Notes: a model not told the origin generated them from the letters alone. A DNA stretch of 11,040 nucleotides from JBCDLI01 sp038745535 (GCA_038745535.1 JBCDLI010000069.1:1-11040), one strand, 5' to 3'; shown: positions 1 to 6,396, counted from the stretch's first letter. Numbers and translations: made by a program.

Positions 1-236
1 GTGGGCTTGGCGGCGGCCTCAATCTCAACGGGGCACCGCCGGTAGGTGGCAGCCCACCCGGGGGTCTCGGTCTTCCCGGCCTACAACTAAACCCGATTGG
101 CCAACCACCAGCAGGTCTGCCCGGACAAGAGCCGATTAACGAAGGGACCGCAGGTGAAGACAGCAGCAATAGCGGTGGCAGCGCGCTTCCCGCACCCGGC
201 GGTCTAAGTGGTCCGCCCACGCTAAACTTCGACTGA
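1..236 (+). CDS. C-terminal end of a Gly/Pro-rich protein (5' truncated)
   Basis: An open frame enters from the left edge (first full codon at base 3) and stays open for 77 codons to TGA at 234-236. It reads as low-complexity sequence rich in Gly, Pro, Leu and Asn, with short repeats of the type GGLGLPG, PPAGLPG and PAPGGLSG, and ends PPTLNFD. There is no cysteine or obvious domain. A strong intrinsic terminator starts 12 bp after the stop, which supports this as the real end of a gene. Such tails occur on secreted or envelope-associated proteins, but I do not recognise the family and the N-terminal part lies outside the window. No function is assigned. Confidence 0.6.
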   Translation, partial: GLGGGLNLNGAPPVGGSPPGGLGLPGLQLNPIGQPPAGLPGQEPINEGTAGEDSSNSGGSALPAPGGLSGPPTLNFD

Positions 237-248
237 CGCTGTTTGGTG

Positions 249-272
249 AAGGCGCCGCGAGGCGCCTTTTTC
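249..272 (+). terminator. Intrinsic terminator after the Gly/Pro-rich gene
   Basis: A perfect 8-bp stem, AAGGCGCC (249-256) with GGCGCCTT (261-268), closes a GCGA loop. A run of five T follows at 267-271. This is a textbook Rho-independent terminator on the + strand. It separates the partial upstream gene from the DUF533 gene, so the latter must have its own promoter in roughly 273-370. Confidence 0.9.
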
Positions 273-386
273 GTATAAAATCCCTACAAATTTGCGATGA
301 TTTAGAAAACCAGTTCTTGTATCGCGCTGCCACAGACCTGACATGGCGCGGAGGTATCAGGCATTAAAGGTGAGAGGAGAGAACCC

Positions 387-1082
387 ATGATCGACCCAAA
401 GAAAATCCTAAGCGACTTCCTTGGTTCTAATATGCCGGGCACGCAGGGGTCGGTAAGGGACACTGCCGGCAAGGGCGTTCAAATGGCAAAAGATAATCCC
501 CTTGCCACTGGCGCGATCGCAGCCGTGCTGCTTGGCACAGGCATCGGTCGCTCGCTTTCTGGCTCGGCTCTAAAGCTCGGCGGTGCTGCTGCCGTCGCTG
601 GCCTCGCCTACACCGCTTATAAAAACTATAAGGATGGTCAGAAGCCCGTCACAGCCTCAGAACCTCCGGAACTGATTGAAGCACCTGCGGGATCAGACTT
701 CGATCTGGAAAACGGTCAGGACAATGCGGACGAGTTTGCACTGACCCTCGTAAAGGCGATGATCGCAGCCGCCCGTGCTGACGGCCACATTGATGACGAC
801 GAACGCGCCAAAATCGCAGAAAAGCTTGAAATGTCAGGCGCTGACGACGACGCAGCATCCTTCATCCGCGCCGAACTTGCCAAGCCCGTTGATCTGGATC
901 AGCTCGTGGCCAACGCTAAAACCGAAGCGCAGCGCGTGGAACTCTACACCGCATCACGTCTGGCAATCGACCCGCAAACCCGTGCCGAACGCGGTTATCT
1001 CGACATGTTGGCAGGCCGGCTGCAACTTCCGGACCCACTCGTCGATCACATCGAAGCGACGGTGGCAGGCGCGGTAGCGTAA
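387..1082 (+). CDS. DUF533 / TerB-like domain protein
   Basis: A 231-residue protein. The N-terminus is short and polar and is followed by a Gly/Ala-rich stretch (about residues 40-78) that could insert in or associate with the inner membrane. An acidic linker spans about 90-115. Residues 117-229 form a helical TerB-like domain containing the motif DGHIDDDE (132-139), a metal-binding-like acidic patch typical of the TerB superfamily. Length and order match the DUF533 (YebE-like) family, whose biochemical role is unknown; the tellurite link is only by domain similarity. The start is supported by a purine-rich ribosome-binding segment, GAGAGGAGAG at 372-381, ending 5 bases before ATG. It lies between a terminator upstream and the AraC gene 87 bp downstream. 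It appears to be a single gene. Confidence 0.87.
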   Translation: MIDPKKILSDFLGSNMPGTQGSVRDTAGKGVQMAKDNPLATGAIAAVLLGTGIGRSLSGSALKLGGAAAVAGLAYTAYKNYKDGQKPVTASEPPELIEAPAGSDFDLENGQDNADEFALTLVKAMIAAARADGHIDDDERAKIAEKLEMSGADDDAASFIRAELAKPVDLDQLVANAKTEAQRVELYTASRLAIDPQTRAERGYLDMLAGRLQLPDPLVDHIEATVAGAVA

Positions 1083-1101
1083 CGCTTAGAACTTCTTCTG
1101 C

Positions 1102-1119
1102 GAGTGACTTGCATCACTC
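1102..1119. promoter_or_regulatory. Inverted repeat upstream of the AraC gene, possible operator
   Basis: GAGTGA (1102-1107) and TCACTC (1114-1119) form a perfect 6-bp dyad with a 6-base spacer CTTGCA. No T-run follows, so it is unlikely to be a terminator for the DUF533 gene. The spacer's TTGCA recurs as TTGCA at 1135-1139, 26 bp downstream on the same strand, which resembles the direct-repeat layout of AraC-type sites. The location 50-70 bp before the regulator's ATG would suit autoregulation. This is inference from position and symmetry only. Confidence 0.35.
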
Positions 1120-1169
1120 ACAGTCTGTCACGCCTTGCAGTCAACGCGGGTTGATCTACCCTCAACCCC

Positions 1170-1922
1170 ATGTCTTTGCGTGCGCAAAAATCAGTGCTTC
1201 CCGCGGGTGGCGGGCCGTTCAAATTGGACCGCTTGACGCTTGGCGTCTTTCTGAATGATCAGCCCACCCATCGGCTGACTTTTGGCGGTGGGCAAGCCAA
1301 GGCTTCGCCCCTGATGGCCCATCAGGGTTGGATCATGCCATCCGGCGCAACAGGAATCTGTGAATTTGATGCGCCTCTTGAAGTCATGATGGTCGAGGTT
1401 GAGCCATCTGTGCTGAAAGAGGTCGGTATGGATCGGCCGGATACAATCGACCCGAAAGTCGGCGACTTTGACGTGCTGACCTACAATTTGGCTATGTCTG
1501 CAAGCGAGTTTCAAAAGGGCGGCACGCTTTACAATGAGACGATGCATCGTGCCCTTGCCGCCCAGCTAACCCGGACACTCGCAACCAGACCGGAAGCGAG
1601 CCAGATCGAGGATGTTCGCATGCGTCGTGTCGTCGAGTACATCCACGACAACCTCGTCGAAGATCTGACGCTGGATACAATGGCGAGCCTTGCCGGAATG
1701 AGTGGCTTTCACTTCTCCCGGTCTTTCAAGAAAGCGGTGGGTAAAAGTCCGCTTCAATACGTCATTGCGGCGCGGATCGACAAAGCCAAAGTCCTTTTGA
1801 AGACAACCGAACTCGGGGTCGCGGAAGTTTGCTACCGCGTCGGCTACAATGACCTCAGCCGCTTCGGACAGCATTTCAAACGCGCGATTGGCACAACGCC
1901 GGCACGATATCGTGCTGGCTAG
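1170..1922 (+). CDS. AraC-family transcriptional regulator
   Basis: A 250-residue cytoplasmic DNA-binding protein. The N-terminal part (about 15-90) looks like a cupin-type effector-binding domain: it is beta-rich and contains the segment QGWIMPSGATGICEF. The C-terminal 100 residues are a classic AraC/XylS domain. The first helix-turn-helix lies about 167-187 (LDTMASLAGMSGFHFSRSFK) and the second about 216-239, with the family signature GVAEVCYRVGYNDLSRFGQHFKR and the end GTTPARYR. The ligand cannot be read from the sequence. The ATG has no strong Shine-Dalgarno sequence (upstream is CTACCCTCAACCCC), but no better in-frame start is visible. The next two genes encode secreted proteins on the same strand, so it most likely controls them and possibly itself. 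A terminator follows 25 bp after the stop, so those genes need their own promoters. Confidence 0.95.
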   Translation: MSLRAQKSVLPAGGGPFKLDRLTLGVFLNDQPTHRLTFGGGQAKASPLMAHQGWIMPSGATGICEFDAPLEVMMVEVEPSVLKEVGMDRPDTIDPKVGDFDVLTYNLAMSASEFQKGGTLYNETMHRALAAQLTRTLATRPEASQIEDVRMRRVVEYIHDNLVEDLTLDTMASLAGMSGFHFSRSFKKAVGKSPLQYVIAARIDKAKVLLKTTELGVAEVCYRVGYNDLSRFGQHFKRAIGTTPARYRAG

Positions 1923-1996
1923 CAAAAATCGCATACTCAACCGCAGGAACCGCGCTCATGGGCGCGGTTTTTCTTTGGCATCTTCTGTTCATCGCA
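1921..1996 (+). repeat. 76-bp direct repeat, copy A (before the NTF2-like gene)
   Basis: Bases 1921-1996 match 2721-2796 at 75 of 76 positions; the one difference is C at 1936 against T at 2736. The copies are exactly 800 bp apart and in the same orientation. The block begins within the stop codon of the AraC gene and contains a full terminator hairpin, then a spacer that ends 40 bp before the NTF2-like start. Identity ends sharply after ATCGCA. After 25 (copy A) or 46 (copy B) divergent bases, both loci share TTGAGGAGAAGACC just before ATG. Confidence 0.97.
1948..1976 (+). terminator. Intrinsic terminator of the AraC gene (in repeat copy A)
   Basis: An 8-bp perfect stem, AACCGCGC (1948-1955) with GCGCGGTT (1962-1969), closes loop TCATGG. 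T-rich sequence follows (TTTTT at 1968-1972, then CTTT). It lies 25 bp after the AraC stop codon, the expected place for the end of that transcript. Confidence 0.88.
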
Positions 1997-2036
1997 GCCG
2001 AAAATCGGTTGCTTCGCAGATTTGAGGAGAAGACCA
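1994..2036 (+). promoter_or_regulatory. Leader hairpin and ribosome-binding site of the NTF2-like gene
   Basis: GCAGCCGA (1994-2001) pairs with TCGGTTGC (2005-2012) around an AAA loop, with one G-U pair. It is followed by GAGGAG at 2024-2029, 7 bases before the ATG at 2037. This ribosome-binding site decides the start: a TTG at 2022 in the same frame overlaps it and is not credible. The same segment and spacing recur before the hydrolase. Confidence 0.55.
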
Positions 2037-2609
2037 ATGAAATCACTTGCAACAACCGCCGCCGCACTCGCACTTGCACTCGGACTTGCAACCAGCACTG
2101 CATTCGCATCCGACGTCCGCTTCGGCGGCCAGCCGATCACGATGGGAACACTGGTCGATCAAGCAGAAATGGTCCGCGTCGCCGATGCACTCGACGCCGC
2201 TGTCGACGGTAAGGATTGGGCGCTGGCCCGCTACTATTTCACCGAGACGATTGATGTGGATTTCACCTCGCTTGTCGGCGGCGAACCTGCAACCATTCCG
2301 TCCGATGCGCTGATCGCCGGATGGTCGGGCAATCTCACTGCTGAGAAAGAAAGTTTCCATCTGCGCGGCAATCATCGCATCACGTTCCACGACACAAACA
2401 GCGCCACCATGCTTTCCCATGGCTATGCCTGGAACCGTATGGAACGCGGCGCGCTGGAAGAAAACGGCGGTGAAACTCTGTGGGAAGTCTGGGGCACTTA
2501 CGTGCACGGCTTTGAGCGTACCGATGCAGGCTGGAAGGTCAACGCCATGACATTCCACGCCACAGCCGAACGCGGCAGCGAATTCGTTCGCAACACGCCT
2601 GGCAGCTGA
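2037..2609 (+). CDS. Exported NTF2/SnoaL-like protein
   Basis: A 190-residue protein. Residues 1-25 are a clear Sec signal peptide: K at position 3, an Ala/Leu-rich core, and a cleavage site near AFA-SD. The mature part looks like a single NTF2-like (SnoaL-type) alpha+beta domain. It has an opening helix with DALDAAVDGKDWALARYYF, then a strand region with the typical TIDVDFTSLVGGEP, later the strand TMLSHGYAWNRM, and the end WKVNAMTFHATAERG. Members of this fold are small-ligand-binding proteins or cyclase/dehydratase-like enzymes. The sequence does not show which, and no catalytic residue can be assigned safely. It lies between the AraC regulator and a secreted hydrolase and is bounded by two copies of a 76-bp repeat, so it may be a later insertion. 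It has its own terminator, so it is probably monocistronic. Confidence 0.87.
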   Translation: MKSLATTAAALALALGLATSTAFASDVRFGGQPITMGTLVDQAEMVRVADALDAAVDGKDWALARYYFTETIDVDFTSLVGGEPATIPSDALIAGWSGNLTAEKESFHLRGNHRITFHDTNSATMLSHGYAWNRMERGALEENGGETLWEVWGTYVHGFERTDAGWKVNAMTFHATAERGSEFVRNTPGS

Positions 2610-2632
2610 ATAAAGCCAAATCGAACCTTTGT

Positions 2633-2664
2633 AGGTGCAAGAGCCCAGCTCTCGCACCTTTTTT
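2633..2664 (+). terminator. Intrinsic terminator of the NTF2-like gene
   Basis: AGGTGCAAGAGC (2633-2644) pairs with GCTCTCGCACCT (2648-2659), with one internal A-C mismatch and a CCA loop. Six T follow (2659-2664). It lies 23 bp after the stop codon. Confidence 0.9.
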
Positions 2665-2720
2665 GCCGTCGGTCACAGCGAAATCCTTTGAACAGCCTCC
2701 CGCCGTGCCGCTTTTCAAAC

Positions 2721-2796
2721 AGCAAAAATCGCATATTCAACCGCAGGAACCGCGCTCATGGGCGCGGTTTTTCTTTGGCATCTTCTGTTCATCGCA
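2721..2796 (+). repeat. 76-bp direct repeat, copy B (before the hydrolase gene)
   Basis: The second copy of the block at 1921-1996, with one mismatch. It is followed after 46 divergent bases by the shared TTGAGGAGAAGACC segment before the hydrolase ATG. Unlike copy A, no gene ends directly before it: the NTF2-like gene already has its own terminator at 2633-2664. It therefore looks like a duplicated piece of the AraC 3' region. Confidence 0.97.
2748..2776 (+). terminator. Orphan terminator hairpin in repeat copy B
   Basis: The same 8-bp stem as in copy A (2748-2755 with 2762-2769), followed by TTTTTC. No coding sequence ends nearby, so it may only act as a second barrier to readthrough from the NTF2-like gene. 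It would also block a shared transcript reaching the hydrolase. Confidence 0.75.
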
Positions 2797-2857
2797 CCGG
2801 GCCAAGCGAGTACCCCAAACCCAACTACCCGGTGCTAAACACTTGAGGAGAAGACCC
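2794..2857 (+). promoter_or_regulatory. Leader inverted repeat and ribosome-binding site of the hydrolase gene
   Basis: GCACCGGG (2794-2801) and CCCGGTGC (2828-2835) are perfect 8-bp inverted arms separated by 26 bases. GAGGAG at 2845-2850 then precedes the ATG at 2858 by 7 bases. The arm starts at the same GCA of the repeat as the hairpin in the NTF2-like leader. This ribosome-binding site fixes the start; a longer frame reaching back to 2663 would run through a terminator and is rejected. Confidence 0.55.
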
Positions 2858-3829
2858 ATGGAAAAGACCACAAAGACACTCATCGCAACTGCAATCGCAT
2901 CTGGCCTGATGGCCTCCACTGCTTTGGCCTCCGAAATTGAGACCCGTACTTTTTCGTTTGAAAATGAAGGCTCTACGATGGCAGGCACCCTCTACTTGCC
3001 CGCAAACTACGAAGAAGGCGAAAAACTCCCAACAGTAGTTGTCACCGGTGCTTGGACATCTGTGCAACAGCAAATGCCAGCCGAATATGCAGAGCAAATG
3101 GCGCAGCGCGGCTTTGCAGCCTTCACATTCGACTTCCGCGGCTGGGGCCAGTCCGGTGATCTTCCGCAAAACATCCGCTTCAAAGAAGACCCGACAGCGA
3201 AGACCGCCGACATCCGTGCGGCAATCGAATTCGTAGCCACGCTTCCACAAGTCGATACCTCGCAGATCAACGGTCTCGGCATCTGCGCTTCGGCCGGCTA
3301 CATGATCGATGCGGTGTCCGGCAACGCCAATATCCGGTCGGTTGCGCTCGTAGCACCGTGGTTGCAAAACGAGGAAATCGTCAACGCGGTCTATGGTGGA
3401 GAAGAGGGCGTGGCAGGGCTTATTCAAATGGGGCGCGCCGCTGACGCTGCTGGAGGTCAGATCATTCCAGCCGCCGGTCCGGAAGGTGCTGAGGGCGTGT
3501 TGATGCCAATTGGCGGCTACTACTATGAGCCTTCGCGCGGCGCGATCCCAGAATATGACAACCAATGGAACGTTTCATCATGGGAAAGTTGGCTGACTTA
3601 TTTCCCGGCAGAGAACCCGCAGCGACTCGATAAGCCTCTTGCAGTCGTCCACTCGGAAGTTGCTGCCATTCCTCAAGGCGTTCGAACGTTTCTGGAGGGA
3701 TATGTGGGAGACGCGACGCTTCAAATGCTGGAAGACGTCACGCAATTTGATTTCTATGATAATCCTGAAGACGTGACCCGCGCTTCCGACACAGTCGTCG
3801 ATCATTTCCGCGCTAACTTCGGCAGCTAA
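2858..3829 (+). CDS. Secreted alpha/beta hydrolase (YcjY / dienelactone-hydrolase-like)
   Basis: A 323-residue protein. Residues 1-27 form a Sec signal peptide with likely cleavage after ALA (ALA-SE), so it acts outside the cytoplasm. The rest is an alpha/beta hydrolase: early strands MAGTLYLPANY and LPTVVVTGAW (oxyanion region), then the loop DFRGWGQSGD, then the nucleophile-elbow region GLGICASAGYM (residues 139-149). Nucleophile choice is ambiguous: Cys143 fits G-x-C-x-S as in Cys-type hydrolases, while Ser145 fits a degenerate C-x-S-x-G elbow. In the family the catalytic His usually sits just before a (V/F)D(L/F)YD motif; here that segment reads VTQFDFYD, with Gln296, and the only His near the end is His316. 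The protein may be inactive or use another residue. The substrate is unknown. It is probably regulated by the AraC protein. Confidence 0.9.
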   Translation: MEKTTKTLIATAIASGLMASTALASEIETRTFSFENEGSTMAGTLYLPANYEEGEKLPTVVVTGAWTSVQQQMPAEYAEQMAQRGFAAFTFDFRGWGQSGDLPQNIRFKEDPTAKTADIRAAIEFVATLPQVDTSQINGLGICASAGYMIDAVSGNANIRSVALVAPWLQNEEIVNAVYGGEEGVAGLIQMGRAADAAGGQIIPAAGPEGAEGVLMPIGGYYYEPSRGAIPEYDNQWNVSSWESWLTYFPAENPQRLDKPLAVVHSEVAAIPQGVRTFLEGYVGDATLQMLEDVTQFDFYDNPEDVTRASDTVVDHFRANFGS

Positions 3830-3858
3830 ACGCATAAACTCAGGTCAAATATGAAAAG

Positions 3859-3887
3859 CCCCGCTGTCAATTCGATTGACAGCGGGG
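3859..3887. terminator. 12-bp stem-loop, likely terminator for folE2 (leftward)
   Basis: A perfect 12-bp stem, CCCCGCTGTCAA (3859-3870) with TTGACAGCGGGG (3876-3887), closes a 5-base loop. Read leftward it is followed by CTTTTCAT, so it works best as the terminator of folE2 on the minus strand. Rightward, the tail is only TTACTTC, so it may give weaker termination of the hydrolase transcript. Confidence 0.8.
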
Positions 3888-3910
3888 TTACTTCATTCAC
3901 GCAGAGAAGT

Positions 3911-3942
3911 GGGTGCGAGAGCTTCGCTTCCGCATCCTTTTT
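3911..3942 (+). terminator. Intrinsic terminator after the hydrolase gene (rightward)
   Basis: GGGTGCGAGAGC (3911-3922) pairs imperfectly with GCTTCCGCATCC (3926-3937), with a central mismatch, and five T follow (3938-3942). This is the rightward terminator. Together with the hairpin at 3859-3887 it separates the convergent hydrolase and folE2 genes. Confidence 0.7.
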
Positions 3943-3958
3943 CATTCTCGCTCAAGAC

Positions 3959-5053
3959 CTAGCCGACGTGGAACAAGGTCGAAAACAGTTTTGGATCAAG
4001 ACTGCCAGCCGCAAACAGATCGCCTTCGGTCAGCACTGACACAGCGTCGTGACTATGCAGGCTTTCCTGGTGGCTTGCCAAAACGCGGTAATCCCCGATT
4101 CGAGGGTCGGCCTGAAGCTGGGCTGCGAACAGCCGCGCCGCATCTTCGACAAAGATCGGATTGGCCGCATTCAGCTCTGCAAACGCCTGCTCGTCCTCGC
4201 GTTTAACCATCACCTGCGTTTCCGTTGGGACCGCCGCGCGGCACATGTCGATGAAATCTTCAAACCACAAGCAGTCGTCACCCACCATCTCTGCAGAAAT
4301 ACGCGCCACCGAGCGTTGCGAATGCGGCGTTGCCAGTTGGCCGCGTTCACGTCGCGCATGTTCGCTCAATTCCAATGAGCACGGGCAGGTTGAACTGTAG
4401 ATATAATCGAGGTGCATGATCTTTCGGCGCACACTGTCAATCTCAACCACCTCCAGCGCGATGTCGTAATACTGATATCCACTCAGGCCCGAACGGAGGC
4501 TGGCGACCTCCATCGGGAACGACAGCCGCATGTTGATACGCGCATCGAACGACTCAAGATCGGCCTTGTAATCGTCCAGCGCCGCCTCAATCACATCGCA
4601 GCTAAACGTTTTATCGGCATGGGCATAAAACGAGCGCATGATGCGGCTCATGTTTATACCCTTCTTGTCGGCCTCCAGGCTCACCGTTCCGGTGACGCTT
4701 GTCTCCAACCGCAAATCACCGTTGTCGCGCGTGTGGTAGCTGATCGGCAGCCGGAAATTTGAGATGCCAACATGCTGAATCGCGCGATTTTCACCCCTGA
4801 TCAGAGATGACGGACCGTTTTGAAGGTCGGGCAGACCGTCTTTGTAATCCGGTGTAACTTCAAATGCCTCTGGGTAAGCGCGGCCAAAATCGGGATAAGG
4901 GGCGCTATCAGCAAGCAGCTTGCGAACATCGGGATCAAGAGCGTCTATTTCGGCGTCGAGCGCCTTGTTACTCCACTGACGCAGCACATCTAGCGCAGCT
5001 TCGGCCTCTTCCCGGCTCGGTTCGCGGTCAATCTTAGAAACGTGGATATTCAT
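3959..5053 (-). CDS. folE2: GTP cyclohydrolase FolE2 (type IB)
   Basis: A 364-residue enzyme that converts GTP to 7,8-dihydroneopterin triphosphate, the first step of folate synthesis; in bacteria with queuosine synthesis it also feeds that pathway. Family blocks are all present: QHVGISNFRLPISY (93-106), GINMSRIMRSFYAH (132-145), the CPC motif with the presumed catalytic cysteine (STCPCS, 221-226), ATPHSQRSVAR (241-251), the metal-site region WFEDFIDMCR, and ASHQESLHSHDAVSV (326-340). The length fits the longer alphaproteobacterial forms. The start is set by GAGGAGG placed 7 bases before ATG. FolE2 is known to work with metals other than zinc and is often under Zur control when a zinc-dependent FolE is also present. 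A monocistronic unit is likely: 248 bp separate it from the flavoprotein upstream, and a terminator follows. Confidence 0.97.
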   Translation of the reverse strand: MNIHVSKIDREPSREEAEAALDVLRQWSNKALDAEIDALDPDVRKLLADSAPYPDFGRAYPEAFEVTPDYKDGLPDLQNGPSSLIRGENRAIQHVGISNFRLPISYHTRDNGDLRLETSVTGTVSLEADKKGINMSRIMRSFYAHADKTFSCDVIEAALDDYKADLESFDARINMRLSFPMEVASLRSGLSGYQYYDIALEVVEIDSVRRKIMHLDYIYSSTCPCSLELSEHARRERGQLATPHSQRSVARISAEMVGDDCLWFEDFIDMCRAAVPTETQVMVKREDEQAFAELNAANPIFVEDAARLFAAQLQADPRIGDYRVLASHQESLHSHDAVSVLTEGDLFAAGSLDPKLFSTLFHVG

Positions 5054-5301
5054 ATTATGGCCTCCTCGTCGGGCGGTCCATCAAGTACCTTCACATGGAC
5101 GCTTATTGCCTTCTTTAGACGCTCCACAGAGGCGTTTGGATCACCGACTGTTCATGGAGCGTTCGCACCGCTCGGTGCAGATACGGCCGCAAAACGCGTT
5201 CCAGATCACTACGGCAGTGAAGCACCCTGCCGTACTAAAAAGCTGCAACGCCCTATTGTTATCGTGTGTAACCGCGCCCTTAAAAGACATGGTGCACCAC
5301 T
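5054..5301 (-). promoter_or_regulatory. folE2 upstream region with two dyad elements
   Basis: This 248-bp gap should hold the folE2 promoter. TACGGCAG (5210-5217) and CTGCCGTA (5227-5234) form a perfect 8-bp inverted repeat with a 9-base spacer; neither strand shows a T-run, so it is more likely an operator or leader structure than a terminator. A second, weaker dyad, GTTA-N7-TAAC, lies at 5258-5272 and loosely resembles the outer bases of a Zur box, but its centre is not AT-rich. I could not assign -35/-10 boxes with confidence. Confidence 0.4.
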
Positions 5302-6396
5302 CTAAACCGGCAAGAGCTCCTGCGCATCTTTCCAGAGGCTGGCAACCAGTTTGGATGCAGGTTCGGTGCGTGCAAGCTTTGCAGACTGGCCCGCCCACGC
5401 CTGCATCGAGTCGATGTCTTTCGCCGCCCCTCGCATCGCTTTGGTGATGTTGCGCTGAATTGGGTATGGCGCAGGTGCGGGACCTTTTTCAGCGGCCTCG
5501 GCATAGGCGGTGCGAATGGACCGTCCCAACCGCCCGGAAAAAGCTTTCGTGGGCATCGTGTCTTCCGGCAGTGTTTGTCCTATCGCATCAGCCCAAGGAG
5601 ACGCGATCCCGGCTTCCGGTGTGCGCAACAATCCAGTCCCGATTTGGACAGCTGAGGCTCCAAGAAGCAGAGCCGCCGCGATGCCGCGCGCATCGGCAAT
5701 TCCGCCTGTCGCGACAACTGGAACGTCCACGGCGTCCGCGATGCCAGGCAGAAGGGAAAACAGCCCGACCATAGACCGCGAAGTGTCGTCAGGGCTAAAT
5801 GATCCCCGATGGCCGCCCGCCTCAAAACCTTGGGCAACGATCACGTCTGCGCCAGCCTCCTCGGCTTCCAACGCTTCGGTCACGGACGTAACGGTGGCGA
5901 ACCATCTCACGCCCTGTTCCTTCATGCGGGCGACGAAAGGCGCCGGAAAAACCCCCATGATCGATGAGATCACCTGCGGACCGGCTGCCAGCATTGCATC
6001 ACACTGCAACGTGAAATCCACCAACGCGCCTTCGGCATCTTCGGGTGATACCGGCGGTCCCCACTCGCCAAGAAATGCTCGCACGTCCGCCTCATGGTCC
6101 GGGTCACGCATTGGGTCGGGATCGGGAACCCACGTATTGAGTTGAAAGGCACCGTTGGACCGGGCACGCATCTGCTGCGCCCAGGCGGTTATGTCTTCGG
6201 GCTGCATCAACAGGCATCCACACGCACCCATACCGCCACCATTTGCCACCGCGACCGAAAGCGATACCGGGCAAGCGCCCGCCATCGGCGCCATGAGAAT
6301 TGGCACCTGAAGATCATAGGCCTCGCAAAACGCTTTCGTTCGGCTCAATGCAGTTTCGGGCAAGGGGATGTCCTTTGGTGTAATTCTTCGCGCCAA
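5302..6396 (-). CDS. Nitronate monooxygenase-like FMN flavoprotein (NPD family)
   Basis: A 364-residue TIM-barrel flavoprotein of the 2-nitropropane dioxygenase / nitronate monooxygenase family, which oxidises alkyl nitronates with O2; many members act on other substrates. Signature blocks: PILMAPMAG (32-40, first FMN strand), ANGGGMGACG (51-60), QGFEAGGHRGSF (189-200, with the conserved active-site His196), and VVATGGIADARGIAAALLLG (227-246) with the phosphate-binding segment ASAVQIGTGLL (247-257). The frame opens with TTG at 6396, without a clear Shine-Dalgarno sequence. A second in-frame TTG at 6363 is preceded by AAAGGA at a good distance and would give a protein 11 residues shorter that begins like typical family members, so it may be the true start. 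The nearest ATG (residue 35) is inside the FMN site and too late. It has its own promoter region in the 381-bp gap upstream. Confidence 0.92.
   Translation of the reverse strand: MARRITPKDIPLPETALSRTKAFCEAYDLQVPILMAPMAGACPVSLSVAVANGGGMGACGCLLMQPEDITAWAQQMRARSNGAFQLNTWVPDPDPMRDPDHEADVRAFLGEWGPPVSPEDAEGALVDFTLQCDAMLAAGPQVISSIMGVFPAPFVARMKEQGVRWFATVTSVTEALEAEEAGADVIVAQGFEAGGHRGSFSPDDTSRSMVGLFSLLPGIADAVDVPVVATGGIADARGIAAALLLGASAVQIGTGLLRTPEAGIASPWADAIGQTLPEDTMPTKAFSGRLGRSIRTAYAEAAEKGPAPAPYPIQRNITKAMRGAAKDIDSMQAWAGQSAKLARTEPASKLVASLWKDAQELLPV

Noticed and set aside
1973..1990. Possible sigma-54 promoter in the repeat (TTGGCA with a later TTC)
   Set aside because: The required GC at the -12 position with correct spacing is missing.
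2043..2657. Open frame of 204 codons on the minus strand opposite the NTF2-like gene
   Set aside because: It is antisense to a well-supported gene, shows Cys/His-rich nonsense composition and has no family motif.
2663..2857. N-terminal extension of the hydrolase frame back to 2663
   Set aside because: It crosses the terminator repeat, has no ribosome-binding site and would bury the signal peptide; GAGGAG before ATG 2858 fixes the start.
2825..3565. Open frame of 246 codons on the minus strand opposite the hydrolase
   Set aside because: It mirrors the coding pattern of the hydrolase; composition is unlike a real protein and no start signal is seen.
5510..6145. Open frame of 211 codons on the plus strand opposite the flavoprotein
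   Set aside because: The antisense frame is rich in Ser, Pro and Ala through codon mirroring; the minus-strand protein has clear FMN-binding motifs.
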